Under the pieces are notes generated by a model. The model was not told where the DNA came from. It made no database searches and saw only the letters and a list, made by a program, of their open reading frames with translations. Of a DNA stretch of 64,000 nucleotides, positions 24,354 to 37,485 are shown piece after piece; the first letter of the stretch is position 1; each line of letters starts with the position of its first letter. The stretch is from positions 108,383,816-108,447,815 of the forward strand of contig CM072801.1 of assembly GCA_037013495.1 (NCBI GenBank), given 5' to 3'. A program made the position numbers and the translations under genes. Source of the stretch: Hippophae tibetana (taxonomy: Eukaryota; Streptophyta; Magnoliopsida; Rosales; Elaeagnaceae).

Positions 24354-25669
24354 AGGTTGTCCGCAAAAGGGATTCGCATCGTTTTGGGATCATAACCTTG
24401 GATGTGGAAAATGGAGTATCTATCTTCAAATATCTATTTTTGGAATTTTAGATTTAAAAACTTTTGTGCTTTGGAGGTTTTCTCCTCTCTTAAGTCACAA
24501 TTTCCAAAAAGGGAAAGAAATTGTGTCCTTAAAGTCTTGTATTTTATTTCAATTTTGTTGACATTGTTTTCCACTTTGGATTTTGATAACTTATTTTTCT
24601 TTAAAATCATGTCATCTTTTACTTTTCTTTGTTTTATGTGTTCCATCTTTCTTTCTTCTTGAGAAAAACAAGAGAGCTAATACAGTTCACAGTGTAAAAA
24701 CAAAAAGAAGGTATTAATTGTGGTTGTAACTAAAAACTGTTATAACTTTTATTTTGTGCATCGAAATGAGTACTATAACATATCAAATCTGAAGCTCGTT
24801 CCGATGGCTAAAAACGCACCGTAGAATTAGTATATTTCCCCACTTTTGTCAACCCAAATTTCATGGTGCATACTACATAATGATGTCTTAAACTTTGGTC
24901 GCACCTTATTTCGTTGTAATCTCTTCTTGCTCTTTAGGATTTCAATTTGTTCATCTTAGCCATATTCTTAGTATTTCAATCTTTCTTATTCCATTGAGTT
25001 CCAGCGTTCTTAGGTTGTCCGCAAAAGGGATTCGCATCGTTTTGGGATCATAACCTTGGATGTGGAAAATGGAGTATCTATCTTCAAATATCTATTTTTG
25101 GAATTTTAGACTTAAAAACTTTTGTGCTTTGGAGGTTTTCTCCTCTCTTAAGTCACAATTTCCAAAAAGGGAAAGAAATTGTGTCCTTAAAGTCTTGTAT
25201 TTTATTTCAATTTTGTTGACATTGTTTTCCACTTTGGATTTTGATAACTTATTTTTCTTTAAAATCATGTCATCTTTTACTTTTCTTTGTTTTATGTGTT
25301 CCATCTTTCTTTCTTCTTGAGAAAAACAAGAGAGCTAATACAGTTCACAGTGTAAAAACAAAAAGAAGGTATTAATTGTGGTTGTAACTAAAAACTGTTA
25401 TAACTTTTATTTTGTGCATCGAAATGAGTACTATAACATATCAAATCTGAAGCTCGTTCCGATGGCTAAAAACGCACCGTAGAATTAGTATATTTCCCCA
25501 CTTTTGTCAACCCAAATTTCATGGTGCATACTACATAATGATGTCTTAAACTTTGGTCGCACCTTATTTCATTGTAATCTCTTCTTGCTCTTTAGGATTT
25601 CAATTTGTTCATTTTAGCCATATTCTTAGTAATTCAATCTTTCTTATTCCATTGAGTTCCAGCGTTCTT
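24354..25669 (+). repeat. M38-M39, tandem twins of class D (658 bp each)
   Basis: Starts 24354 and 25012. Both share 'cgttttggg', 'tgtggaaaatgg', 'cttcaaata', 'gataactt' and 'gatggctaaaaac' with 'gtagaattag'. Visible differences are few ('gatttaaaaac' against 'gacttaaaaac', and tail states 'cgttgtaatc' against 'cattgtaatc'). The extra two bases of the class come from the additional T in 'cgttttggg' and the insertion in 'ttttgataa'. Confidence 0.88.
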
Positions 25670-28294
25670 AGGTTGTCCGCAAAATGGATTCGCATCGTTT
25701 GGGATCATAACCTTGGTTGCTGAAAATGGTGTATCTACCTTCACATATCTATTTTAAGAATTTTAGGTTTAAAACATTTTGTGCTTTGGAAGTTTTCTCC
25801 TCTCTTAAGTCACAATTTCCAAAAAGAGAAAGAAATTGTGTCCTTAAAGTCTTGTCTTTTATTTCAATTTTGTAGACATTGTTTTCAACTTTGGATTTCA
25901 TATCTTATTTTTCTTTAAAATCATGTCATCTTTTACTTTTCTTTGTTTTATGTGTTCCTCCTTTCTTTCTTCTTGAGAAAAACAAGAGAGCTAATACAGT
26001 TCACAGTGTAAAAACAAAAAGAAGGTATTAATTGTGGTTGTAACTAAAAACTGTTATAACTTTTATTTTGTCCATCGAAATGAGTACTATAACATATCAA
26101 ATCTGAAGCTCGTTCCGATACCGAAAAACGCACCGTAGCAATAGTATATTTCCCCACTTTTGTCAACCCAAATTTCATGGTACATACTACATAATGATGT
26201 CTTAAACTTTGGTCGCACCTTATTTCGTTGTAATCTCTTCTTGCTCTTTAGTATTTCAATTTGTTCCTCTTCGCCATATTCTTAGTAATTCAATCAATCT
26301 TATTCCATTGAGTTCTCGCGTTCTTAGGTTGTCCGCAAAAGGGATTCGCATCGTTTGGGATCATAACCTTGGTTGCGAAAAATGGTGTATCTACCTTCAC
26401 ATATCTATTTTTAGAATTTTAGGTTTAAAAAATTTTGTGCTTTGGAGGTTTTCTCCTCTCTTAAGTCACAATTTCCAAAAAGAGAAAAAAATTGTGTCCT
26501 TAAAGTCTTGTCTTTTATTTCAATTTTTTTGACATTGTTTTCCACTTTGGATTTCATATCTTATTTTTCTTTAAAATCTTGTCATCTTTTACTTTTTTTG
26601 TTTTATGTGTTCCACCTTTCTTTCTTCTTGAGAAAAACAAGAGAGCTAATACAGTTCACAGTGTAAAAACAAAAAGAAGGTATTAATTGAGGTTGAACTA
26701 AAAACTGTTATAACTTTTATTTTGTGCATCGAAATGAGTACTATAACATATCAAATCTGAAGCTCGTTCCGATGCCTAAAAACGCACCGTAGCAATAGTA
26801 TATTTCCCCACTTTTGTCAACCCAAATTTCATGGTGCATACTACATAATGATGTCTTAAACCTTGGTCGCACCTTATTTCGTTGTAATCTCTTCTTGCTC
26901 TTTAGTATTTCAATTTGTTCCTCTTCGCCATATTCTTAGTAATTCAATCAATCTTATTCCATTGAGTTCTAGCGTTCTTAGGTTGTCCGCAAAAGGGATT
27001 CGCATCGTTTGGGATCATAACCTTGGTTGCTAAAAATGGTGTATCTACCTTCACATATCTATTTTTAGAATTTTAGGTTTAAAAAATTTTGTGCTTTGGA
27101 GGTTTTCTCCTCTCTTAAGTCACAATTTCCAAAAAGAGAAAGAAATTGTGTCCTTAAAGTCTTGTCTTTTATTTCAATTTTTTTGACATTGTTTTCCACT
27201 TTGGATTTCATACTTTTATTTTTCTTTAAAATCTTGTCATCTTTTACTTTTCTTTGTTTTATGTGTTCCACCTTTCTTTCTTCTTGAGAAAAACAAGAGA
27301 GCTAATACAGTTCACAGTGTAAAAACAAAAAGAAGGTATTAATTGTGGTTGTAACTAAAAACTGTTATAACTTTTATTTTGTACATCGAAATGAGTACTA
27401 TAACATATCAAATCTGAAGCTCGTTCCGATGCCTAAAAACGCACCGTAGCAATAGTATATTTCCTCACTTTTGTCAACCCAAATTTCATGGTGCATACTA
27501 CATAATGATGTCTTAAACTTTGGTCGCACCTTATTTCGTTGTAATCTCTTCTTGCTCTTTAGGATTTCAATTTGTTCATCTTAGCCCTATTCTTAGTATT
27601 TCAATCTTTCTTATTCCATTGAGTTCCAGCGTTCTTAGGTTGTCCGCAAAACTTGATTCGCATCGTTTGGGATCATAACCTTGGATGTGGAAAATGGAGT
27701 ATCTATCTTCAAATATCTATTTTTAGAATTTTAGATTTAAAAACTTTTGTGCTTTGGAGGTTTTCTCCTCTCTTAAGTCACAATTTCCAAAAAGGGAAAG
27801 AAATTTTGTCCTTAAAGTCTTGTATTTTATTTCAATTTTGTTGACATTGTTTTCCACTTTGGATTTTGATAACTTATTTTTCTTTAAAATCATGTCATCT
27901 TTTACTTTTCTTTGTTTTATGTGTTCCACCTTTCTTTCTTCTTGAGAAAAACAAGAGAGCTAATACAGTTCACAGTGTAAAAACAAAAAGAAGGTATTAA
28001 TTGTGGTTGTAACTAAAAACTGTTATAACTTTTATTTTGTGCATCGAAATGAGTACTATAACATATCAAATCTGAAGCTCGTTCCGATACCGAAAAACGC
28101 ACCGTAGCAATAGTATATTTCCCCACTTTTGTCAACCCAAATTTCATGGTGCATACTACATAATGATGTCTTAAACTTTGGTCGCACCTTATTTCGTTGT
28201 AATCTCTTCTTGCTCTTTAGTATTTCAATTTGTTCATTTTAGCCATATTCTTAGTAATTCAATCTTTCTTATTCCATTGAGTTCCAGCGTTCTT

Positions 28295-31200
28295 AGGTTG
28301 TCCGCAAAAGGGATTCGCATCTTTTGGGATCATAACCTTGGTTGCTGAAAATGGTGTATCTACCTTCACATATCTATTTTTAGAATTTTAGGTTTAAAAC
28401 ATTTTGTGCTTTGGAGGTTTTCTCCTCTCTTAAGTCACAATTTCCAAAAAGATAAAGAAATTGTGTCCTTAAAGTCTTGTCTTTTATTTCAATTTTGTAG
28501 ACATTGTTTTCAACTTTGCATTTCATATCTTATTTTTCTTTAAAATCATGTCATCTTTTACTTTTCTTTGTTTTATGTGTTCCACCTTTCTTTCTTCTTG
28601 AGAAAAACAAGAGAGCTAATACAGTTCACAGTGTAAAAACAAAAAGAAGGTATTAATTGTGGTTGTAACTAAAAACTGTTATAACTTTTATTTTGTCCAT
28701 CGAAATGAGTTCTATAACATATCAAATCTGAAGCTCGTTCCGATACCTAAAAACGCACCGTAGCAATAGTATATTTCCCCACTTTTGTCAACCCAAATTT
28801 CATGGTGCATACTACATAATGATGTCTTAAACTTTGGTCGCACCTTATTTCGTTGTAATCTCTTCTTGCTCTTTAGTATTTCAATTTGTTCCTCTTCGCC
28901 ATATTCTTAGTAATTCAATCAATCTTATTCCATTGAGTTCTAGCGTTCTTAGGTTGTCCGCAAAAGGGATTCGCATCGTTTGGGATCATAACCTTGGTTG
29001 CTAAAAATGGTGTATCTACCTTCACATATCTATTTTTTGAATTTTAGGTTTAAACAATTTTGTGCTTTGGAGGTTTTCTCCTCTCTTAAGTCAAAATTTC
29101 CAAAAAGAGAAAGAAATTGTGTCCTTAAAGTCTTGTCTTTTATTTCAATTTTGTTGACATTGTTTTCCACTTTGGATTTCATATCTTATTTTTCTTTAAA
29201 ATCATGTCATCTTTTACTTTTCTTTGTTTTATGTGTTCCATCTTTCTTTCTTCTTGAGAAAAACAAGAGAGCTAATACAGTTCACAGTGTAAAAACAAAA
29301 AGAAGGTATTAATTGTGGTTGTAACTAAAAACTGTTATAACTTTTATTTTGTCCATCGAAATGAGTACTATAACATATCAAATCTGAAGCTCGTTCCGAT
29401 TCCTAAAAACGCACCGTAGCAATAGTATATTTCCCCACTTTTGTCAACCCAAATTTCATGGTGCATACTACATAATGATGTCTTAAACTTTGGTCGCACC
29501 TTATTTCATTGTAATCTCTTCTTGCTCTTTAGGATTTCAATTTGTTCATCTTAGCCATATTCTTAGTAATTCAATCTTTCTTATTCCATTGAGTTCCAGC
29601 GTTCTTAGGTTGTCCGCAAAATGGATTCGCATCGTTTGGGATCATAACCTTGGTTGCTGAAAATGGTGTATCTACCTTCACATATCTATTTTAAAAATTT
29701 TAGGTATAAAACATTTCGTCCTTTGGAGGTTTTCTCCTCTCTTAAGTCACAATTTCCAAAAAGAGAAAGAAATTGTGTCCTTAAAGTCTTGTGTTTTATT
29801 TCAATTTTGTAGACATTGTTTTCAACTTTGGATTTCATATCTTATTTTTCTTTAAAATCATGTCATCTTTTACTTTTCTTTGTTTTATGTGTTCCACCTT
29901 TCTTTCTTCTTGAGAAAAACAAGAGAGCTAATACAGTTCACAGTGTAAAAACAAAAAGAAGGTATTAATTGTGGTTGTTACTAAAAACTGTTATAACTTT
30001 TATTTTGTCCATCGAAATGAGTACTATAACATATCAAATCTGAAGCTCGTTCCGATGCCTAAAAACGCACCGTAGCAATAGTATATTTCCCCACTTTTGT
30101 CATCCCAAATTTCATGGTGCATACTACATAATGATGTCTTAAACTTTGGTCGCACCTTATTTCGTTGTAATCTCTTCTTGCTCTTTAGTATTTCAATTTG
30201 TTCCTCTTCGCCATATTCTTAGTAATTCAATCAATCTTATTCCATTGAGTTCTAGCGTTCTTAGGTTGTCCGCAAAAGGGATTCGCATCGTTTGGGATCA
30301 TAACCTTGGTTGCTAAAAATGGTGTATCTACCTTCACATATCTATTTTTAGAATTTTAGGTTTAAAAAATTTTGTGCTTTGGAGGTTTTCTCCTCTCTTA
30401 AGTCACAATTTCCAAAAAGAGAAAGAAATTGTGTCCTTAAAGTCTTGTCTTTTATTTCAATTTTTTTGACATTGTTTTCCACTTTGGATTTCATATCTTA
30501 TTTTTCTTTAAAATCTTGTCATCTTTTACTTTTTTTTGTTTTATGTGTTCCACCTTTCTTTCTTCTTGAGAAAAACAAGAGAGCTAATACAGTTCACAGT
30601 GTAAAAACAAAAAGAAGGTATTAATTGAGGTTGTAACTAAAAACTGTTATAACTTTTATTTTGTGCATCGAAATGAGTACTATAACATATCAAATCTGAA
30701 GCTCGTTCCGATGCCTAGAAACGCACCGTAGCAATAGTATATTTCCCCACATTTGTCAACCCAAATTTCATGGTGCATACTACATAATGATGTCTTAAAC
30801 TTTGGTCGCACCTTATTTCGTTGTAATCTCTTCTTGCTCTTTAGTATTTCAATTTGTTCCTCTTCGCCATATTCTTAATAATTCAATCAATCTTATTCCA
30901 TTGAGTTCTAGCGTTCTTAGGTTGTCCGCAAAAGGGATTCGCATCGTTTGGGATCATAACCTTGGTTGCTAAAAATGGTGTATCTACCTTCACATATCTA
31001 TTTTTAGAATTTTAGGTTTAAAAACTTTTGTGCTTTGGAGGTTTTCTCCTCTCTTAAGTCACAATTTCCAAAAAGAGAAAGAAATTGTGTCCTTAAAGTC
31101 TTGTCTTTTATTTCAATTTTTTTGACATTGTTTTCCACTTTGGATTTCATACTTTTATTTTTCTTTAAAATCTTGTCATCTTTTACTTTTCTTTGTTTTA

Positions 31201-31575
31201 TGTGTTCCACCTTTCTTTCTTCTTGAGAAAAACAAGAGAGCTAATACAGTTCACAGTGTAAAAACAAAAAGAAGGTATTAATTGTGGTTGTAACTAAAAA
31301 CTGTTATAACTTTTATTTTGTGCATCGAAATGAGTACAATAACATATCAAATCTGAAGCTCGTTCCGATGCCTAAAAACGCACCGTAGCAATAGTATATT
31401 TCCCCACTTTTGTCAACCCAAATTTCATGGTGCATACTACATAATGATGTCTTAAACTTTGGTCGCACCTTATTTCGTTGTAATCTCTTCTTGCTCTTTA
31501 GGATTTCAATTTGTTCATCTTAGCCATATTCTTAGTATTTCAATCTTTCTTATTCCATTGAGTTCCAGCGTTCTT
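28295..31575 (+). repeat. M44-M48, mixed A, B, C units between the large blocks
   Basis: Starts 28295, 28951, 29607, 30263 and 30919. M44 is class A with 'gataaagaaa' and 'ctttgcatttc', the form later used in the 33.5-39.5 kb trimer. M45 is class B with 'tattttttgaa'. M46 is class A with 'aggtataaaac', 'cgtcctttgg', 'ggttgttact' and 'gtcatccc', matching M88 some 27.5 kb away. M47 and M48 are class C. M48 is 657 bp ('catacttttattt') and its tail opens copy 2 of the large block. Confidence 0.82.
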
Positions 31576-34500
31576 AGGTTGTCCGCAAAAGGGATTCGCA
31601 TCGTTTTGGGATCATAACCTTGGATGTGGAAAATGGAGTATCTATCTTCAAATATCTATTTTTAGAATTTTAGATTTAAAAACTTTTGTGCTTTGGAGGT
31701 TTTCTCCTCTCTTAAGTCACAATTTCCAAAAAGGGAAAGAAATTGTGTCCTTAAAGTCTTGTATTTTATTTCAATTTTGTTGACATTGTTTTCCACTTTG
31801 GATTTTGATAACTTATTTTTCTTTAAAATCATGTCATCTTTTACTTTTCTTTGTTTTATGTGTTCCATCTTTCTTTCTTCTTGAGAAAAACAAGAGAGCT
31901 AATACAGTTCACAGTGTAAAAACAAAAAGAAGGTATTAATTGTGGTTGTAACTAAAAACTGTTATAACTTTTATTTTGTGCATCGAAATGAGTACTATAA
32001 CATATCAAATCTGAAGCTCGTTCTGATGGCTAAAAACGCACCGTAGAATTAGTATATTTCCCCACTTTTGTCAACCCAAATTTCATGGTGCATACTACAT
32101 AATGATGTCTTAAACTTTGGTCGCACCTTATTTCATTGTAATCTCTTCTTGCTCTTTAGGATTTCAATTTGTTCATTTTAGCCATATTCTTAGTAATTCA
32201 ATCTTTCTTATTCCATTGAGTTCCAGCGTTCTTAGGTTGTCCGCAAAATGGATTCGCATCGTTTGGGATCCTAACCTTGGTTGCTGAAAATGGTGTATCT
32301 ACCTTCACATATCTATTTTAAGAATTTTAGGTTTAAAACATTTTGTGCTTTGGAGGTTTTCTCCTCTCTTAAGTCACAATTTCCAAAAAGAGAAAGAAAT
32401 TGTGTCCTTAAAGTCTTGTCTTTTATTTCAATTTTGTAGACATTGTTTTCAACTTTGGATTTCATATCTTATTTTTCTTTAAAATCATGTCATCTTTTAC
32501 TTTTCTTTGTTTTATGTGTTCCACCTTTCTTTCTTCTTGAGAAAAACAAGAGAGCTAATACAGTTCACAGTGTAAAAACAAAAAGAAGGTATTAATTGTG
32601 GTTGTAACTAAAAACTGTTATAACTTTTATTTTGTCCATCGAAATGAGTACTATAACATATCAAATCTGAAGCTCGTTCCGATACCGAAAAACGCACCGT
32701 AGCAATAGTATATTTCCCCACTTTTGTCAACCCAAATTTCATGGTGCATACTACATAATGATGTCTTAAACTTTGGTCGCACCTTATTTCGTTGTAATCT
32801 CTTCTTGCTCTTTAGTATTTCAATTTGTTCCTCTTCGCCATATTCTTAGTAATTCAATCAATCTTATTCCATTGAGTTCTCGCGTTCTTAGGTTGTCCGC
32901 AAAAGGGATTCGCATCGTTTGGGATCATAACCTTGGTTGCGAAAAATGGTGTATCTACCTTCACATATCTATTTTTAGAATTTTAGGTTTAAAAAATTTT
33001 GTGCTTTGGAGGTTTTCTCCTCTCTTAAGTCACAATTTCCAAAAAGAGAAAAAAATTGTGTCCTTAAAGTCTTGTCTTTTATTTCAATTTTTTTGACATT
33101 GTTTTCCACTTTGGATTTCATATCTTATTTTTCTTTAAAATCTTGTCATCTTTTACTTTTTTTTGTTTTATGTGTTCCACCTTTCTTTCTTCTTGAGAAA
33201 AACAAGAGAGCTAATACAGTTCACAGTGTAAAAACAAAAAGAAGGTATTAATTGAGGTTGAACTAAAAACTGTTATAACTTTTATTTTGTGCATCGAAAT
33301 GAGTACTATAACATATCAAATCTGAAGCTCGTTCCGATGCCTAAAAACGCACCGTAGCAATAGTATATTTCCCCACTTTTGTCAACCCAAATTTCATGGT
33401 GCATACTACATAATGATGTCTTAAACTTTGGTCGCACCTTATTTCGTTGTAATCTCTTCTTGCTCTTTAGTATTTCAATTTGTTCCTCTTCGCCATATTC
33501 TTAGTAATTCAATCAATCTTATTCCATTGAGTTCTAGCGTTCTTAGGTTGTCCGCAAAAGGGATTCGCATCGTTTCGGATCATAACCTTGGTTGCTAAAA
33601 ATGGTGTATCTACCTTCACATATCTATTTTTAGAATTTTAGGTTTAAAAAATTTTGTGCTTTGGAGGTTTTCTCCTCTCTTAAGTCACAATTTCCAAAAA
33701 GAGAAAGAAATTGTGTCCTTAAAGTCTTGTCTTTTATTTCAATTTTTTTGACATTGTTTTCCACTTTGGATTTCATACTTTTATTTTTCTTTAAAATCTT
33801 GTCATCTTTTACTTTTCTTTGTTTTATGTGTTCCACCTTTCTTTCTTCTTGAGAAAAACAAGAGAGCTAATACAGTTCACAGTGTAAAAACAAAAAGAAG
33901 GTATTAATTGTGGTTGTAACTAAAAACTGTTATAACTTTTATTTTGTGCATCGAAATGAGTACTATAACATATCAAATCTGAAGCTCGTTCCGATGCCTA
34001 AAAACGCACCGTAGCAATAGTATATTTCCTCACTTTTGTCAACCCAAATTTCATGGTGCATACTACATAATGATGTCTTAAACTTTGGTCGCACCTTATT
34101 TCGTTGTAATCTCTTCTTGCTCTTTAGGATTTCAATTTGTTCATCTTAGCCCTATTCTTAGTATTTCAATCTTTCTTATTCCATTGAGTTCCAGCATTCT
34201 TAGGTTGTCCGCAAAACTTGATTCGCATCGTTTGGGATCATAACCTTGGATGTGGAAAATGGAGTATCTATCTTCAAATATCTATTTTTAGAATTTTAGA
34301 TTTAAAAACTTTTGTGCTTTGGAGGATTTCTCCTCTCTTAAGTCACAATTTCCAAAAAGGGAAAGAAATTTTGTCCTTAAAGTCTTGTATTTTATTTCAA
34401 TTTTGTTGACATTGTTTTCGACTTTGGATTTTGATAACTTATTTTTCTTTAAAATCATGTCATCTTTTACTTTTCTTTGTTTTATGTGTTCCACCTTTCT

Positions 34501-34645
34501 TTCTTCTTGAGAAAAACAAGAGAGCTAATACAGTTCACAGTGTAAAAACAAAAAGAAGGTATTAATTGTGGTTGTAACTAAAAACTGTTATAACTTTTAT
34601 TTTGTGCATCGAAATGAGTACTATAACATATCAAATCTGAAGCTC
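31325..34645 (+). repeat. Large duplicated block, copy 2 (M48 tail to M53)
   Basis: Same ordered variant series as 24103-28080, with one class D unit instead of two. Unit starts: M49 31576, M50 32234, M51 32890, M52 33545, M53 34202. From M40/M50 on, the shift between copies is 6564-6565 bp, i.e. ten monomers. Private differences include 'gatcctaacc' in M50 and 'cgtttcgg' in M52. The match stops at 'gctcattccgatgcc' in the M53 tail. Confidence 0.82.
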
Positions 34646-35514
34646 ATTCCGATGCCTAAAAACGCACAGTAGCAATAGTATATTTCCCCACTTTTGTCAA
34701 CCCAAATTTCATGGTGCATACTACATAATGATGTCTTAAACTTTGGTCGCACCTTATTTCATTGTAATCTCTTCTTGCTCTTTAGGATTTCAATTTGTTC
34801 ATTTTAGCCATATTCTTAGTAATTCAATCTTTCTTATTCCATTGAGTTCCAGCGTTCTTAGGTTGTCCGCAAAATGGATTCGCATCGTTTGGGATCATAA
34901 CCTTGGTTGCTGAAAATGGTGTATCTACCTTCACATATCTATTTTAAGAATTTTAGGTTTAAAACATTTTGTGCTTTGGAGGTTTTCTCCTCTCTTAAGT
35001 CACAATTTCCAAAAAGATAAAGAAATTGTGTCCTTAAAGTCTTCTCTTTTATTTCAATTTTGTAGACATTGTTTTCAACTTTGCATTTCATATCTTATTT
35101 TTCTTTAAAATCATGTCATCTTTTACTTTTCTTTGTTTTATGTGTTCCACCTTTCTTTCTTCTTGAGAAAAACAAGAGAGCTAATACAGTTCACAGTGTA
35201 AAAACAAAAAGAAGGTATTAATTGAGGTTGAACTAAAAACTGTTATAACTTTTATTTTGTGCATCGAAATGAGTACTATAACATATCAAATCTGAAGCTC
35301 GTTCCGATGCCTAAAAACGCACCGTAGCAATAGTATATTTCCCCACTTTTGTCAACCCAAATTTCATGGTGCATACTACATAATGATGTCTTAAACTTTG
35401 GTCGCACCTTATTTCGTTGTAATCTCTTCTTGCTCTTTAGTATTTCAATTTGTTCCTCTTCGCCATATTCTTAGTAATTCAATCAATCTTATTCCATTGA
35501 GTTCTAGCGTTCTT
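33545..35514 (+). repeat. C-D-A trimer higher-order repeat, copy 1 (M52-M54), 1970 bp
   Basis: Units 33545 (657 bp, 'catacttttattt'), 34202 (658 bp, 'caaaacttgattcgc' and 'tgtggaaaatgg') and 34860 (655 bp, 'aaaatggattcgc', 'gataaagaaa', 'ctttgcatttc'). The right part of M54 departs from copies 2 and 3: it has 'gaggttgaac' and 'gtgcatcg' like M51, where M57 and M60 have 'gtggttgtaac', 'gtccatcg' and 'gagttctat'. M54 is therefore a recombinant at the edge of the HOR. Confidence 0.87.
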
Positions 35515-37485
35515 AGGTTGTCCGCAAAAGGGATTCGCATCGTTTCGGATCATAACCTTGGTTGCTAAAAATGGTGTATCTACCTTCACATATCTATTTT
35601 TAGAATTTTAGGTTTAAAAAATTTTGTGCTTTGGAGGTTTTCTCCTCTCTTAAGTCACAATTTCCAAAAAGAGAAAGAAATTGTGTCCTTAAAGTCTTGT
35701 CTTTTATTTCAATTTTTTTGACATTGTTTTCCACTTTGGATTTCATACTTTTATTTTTCTTTAAAATCTTGTCATCTTTTACTTTTCTTTGTTTTATGTG
35801 TTCCACCTTTCTTTCTTCTTGAGAAAAACAAGAGAGCTAATACAGTTCACAGTGTAAAAACAAAAAGAAGGTATTAATTGTGGTTGTAACTAAAAACTGT
35901 TATAACTTTTATTTTGTGCATCGAAATGAGTACTATAACATATCAAATCTGAAGCTCGTTCCGATGCCTAAAAACGCACCGTAGCAATAGTATATTTCCT
36001 CACTTTTGTCAACCCAAATTTCATGGTGCATACTACATAATGATGTCTTAAACTTTGGTCGCACCTTATTTCGTTGTAATCTCTTCTTGCTCTTTAGGAT
36101 TTCAATTTGTTCATCTTAGCCCTATTCTTAGTATTTCAATCTTTCTTATTCCATTGAGTTCCAGCGTTCTTAGGTTGTCCGCAAAACTTGATTCGCATCG
36201 TTTGGGATCATAACCTTGGATGTGGAAAATGGAGTATCTATCTTCAAATATCTATTTTTAGAATTTTAGATTTAAAAACTTTTGTGCTTTGGAGGTTTTC
36301 TCCTCTCTTAAGTCACAATTTCCAAAAAGGGAAAGAAATTTTGTCCTTAAAGTCTTGTATTTTATTTCAATTTTGTTGACATTGTTTTCCACTTTGGATT
36401 TTGATAACTTATTTTTCTTTAAAATCATGTCATCTTTTACTTTTCTTTGTTTTATGTGTTCCACCTTTCTTTCTTCTTGAGAAAAACAAGAGAGCTAATA
36501 CAGTTCACAGTGTAAAAACAAAAAGAAGGTATTAATTGTGGTTGTAACTAAAAACTGTTATAACTTTTATTTTGTGCATCGAAATGAGTACTATAACATA
36601 TCAAATCTGAAGCTCATTCCGATGCCTAAAAACGCACAGTAGCAATAGTATATTTCCCCACTTTTGTCAACCCAAATTTCATGGTGCATACTACATAATG
36701 ATGTCTTAAACTTTGGTCGCACCTTATTTCATTGTAATCTCTTCTTGCTCTTTAGGATTTCAATTTGTTCATTTTAGCCATATTCTTAGTAATTCAATCT
36801 TTCTTATTCCATTGAGTTCCAGCGTTCTTAGGTTGTCCGCAAAATGGATTCGCATCGTTTGGGATCATAACCTTGGTTGCTGAAAATGGTGTATCTACCT
36901 TCACATATCTATTTTAAGAATTTTAGGTTTAAAACATTTTGTGCTTTGGAGGTTTTCTCCTCTCTTAAGTCACAATTTCCAAAAAGATAAAGAAATTGTG
37001 TCCTTAAAGTCTTGTCTTTTATTTCAATTTTGTAGACATTGTTTTCAACTTTGCATTTCATATCTTATTTTTCTTTAAAATCATGTCATCTTTTACTTTT
37101 CTTTGTTTTATGTGTTCCACCTTTCTTTCTTCTTGAGAAAAACAAGAGAGCTAATACAGTTCACAGTGTAAAAACAAAAAGAAGGTATTAATTGTGGTTG
37201 TAACTAAAAACTGTTATAACTTTTATTTTGTCCATCGAAATGAGTTCTATAACATATCAAATCTGAAGCTCGTTCCGATACCTAAAAACGCACCGTAGCA
37301 ATAGTATATTTCCCCACTTTTGTCAACCCAAATTTCATGGTGCATACTACATAATGATGTCTTAAACTTTGGTCGCACCTTATTTCGTTGTAATCTCTTC
37401 TTGCTCTTTAGTATTTCAATTTGTTCCTCTTCGCCATATTCTTAGTAATTCAATCAATCTTATTCCATTGAGTTCTAGCGTTCTT
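35515..37485 (+). repeat. C-D-A trimer higher-order repeat, copy 2 (M55-M57), 1971 bp
   Basis: Units 35515 (657), 36172 (658) and 36830 (656). Essentially the same as copy 1 except for the M57 tail. M53, M56 and M59 all share 'gctcattccgatgcc' with 'cgcacagtagc', a mutated core present in this part of the array. Confidence 0.88.

Larger units (their letters stand above)
24103..28080 (+). repeat. Large duplicated block, copy 1 (M37 tail to M43)
   Basis: Ordered shared variants with 31325-34645: 'gagtacaataac'; a class D unit with 'cgttttggg' and 'gtagaattag'; a class A unit with 'aaaatggattcgc'; a class C unit with 'gttctcgcg' and 'gttgcgaaaaatgg'; a class C unit with 'catacttttattt'; and a class D unit with 'caaaacttgattcgc'. 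Copy 1 has two class D units (M38 and M39) where copy 2 has one (M49), hence the 658-bp length difference. Unit starts: 24354, 25012, 25670, 26326, 26980, 27637. The match ends in M43, at 'gataccgaaaaac' (about 28087). Confidence 0.82.

Noticed and set aside
24354..25669. Class D units as a separate satellite family
   Set aside because: They align with the common monomer along the full length and differ only at scattered sites and two one-base insertions, so they are a subfamily.
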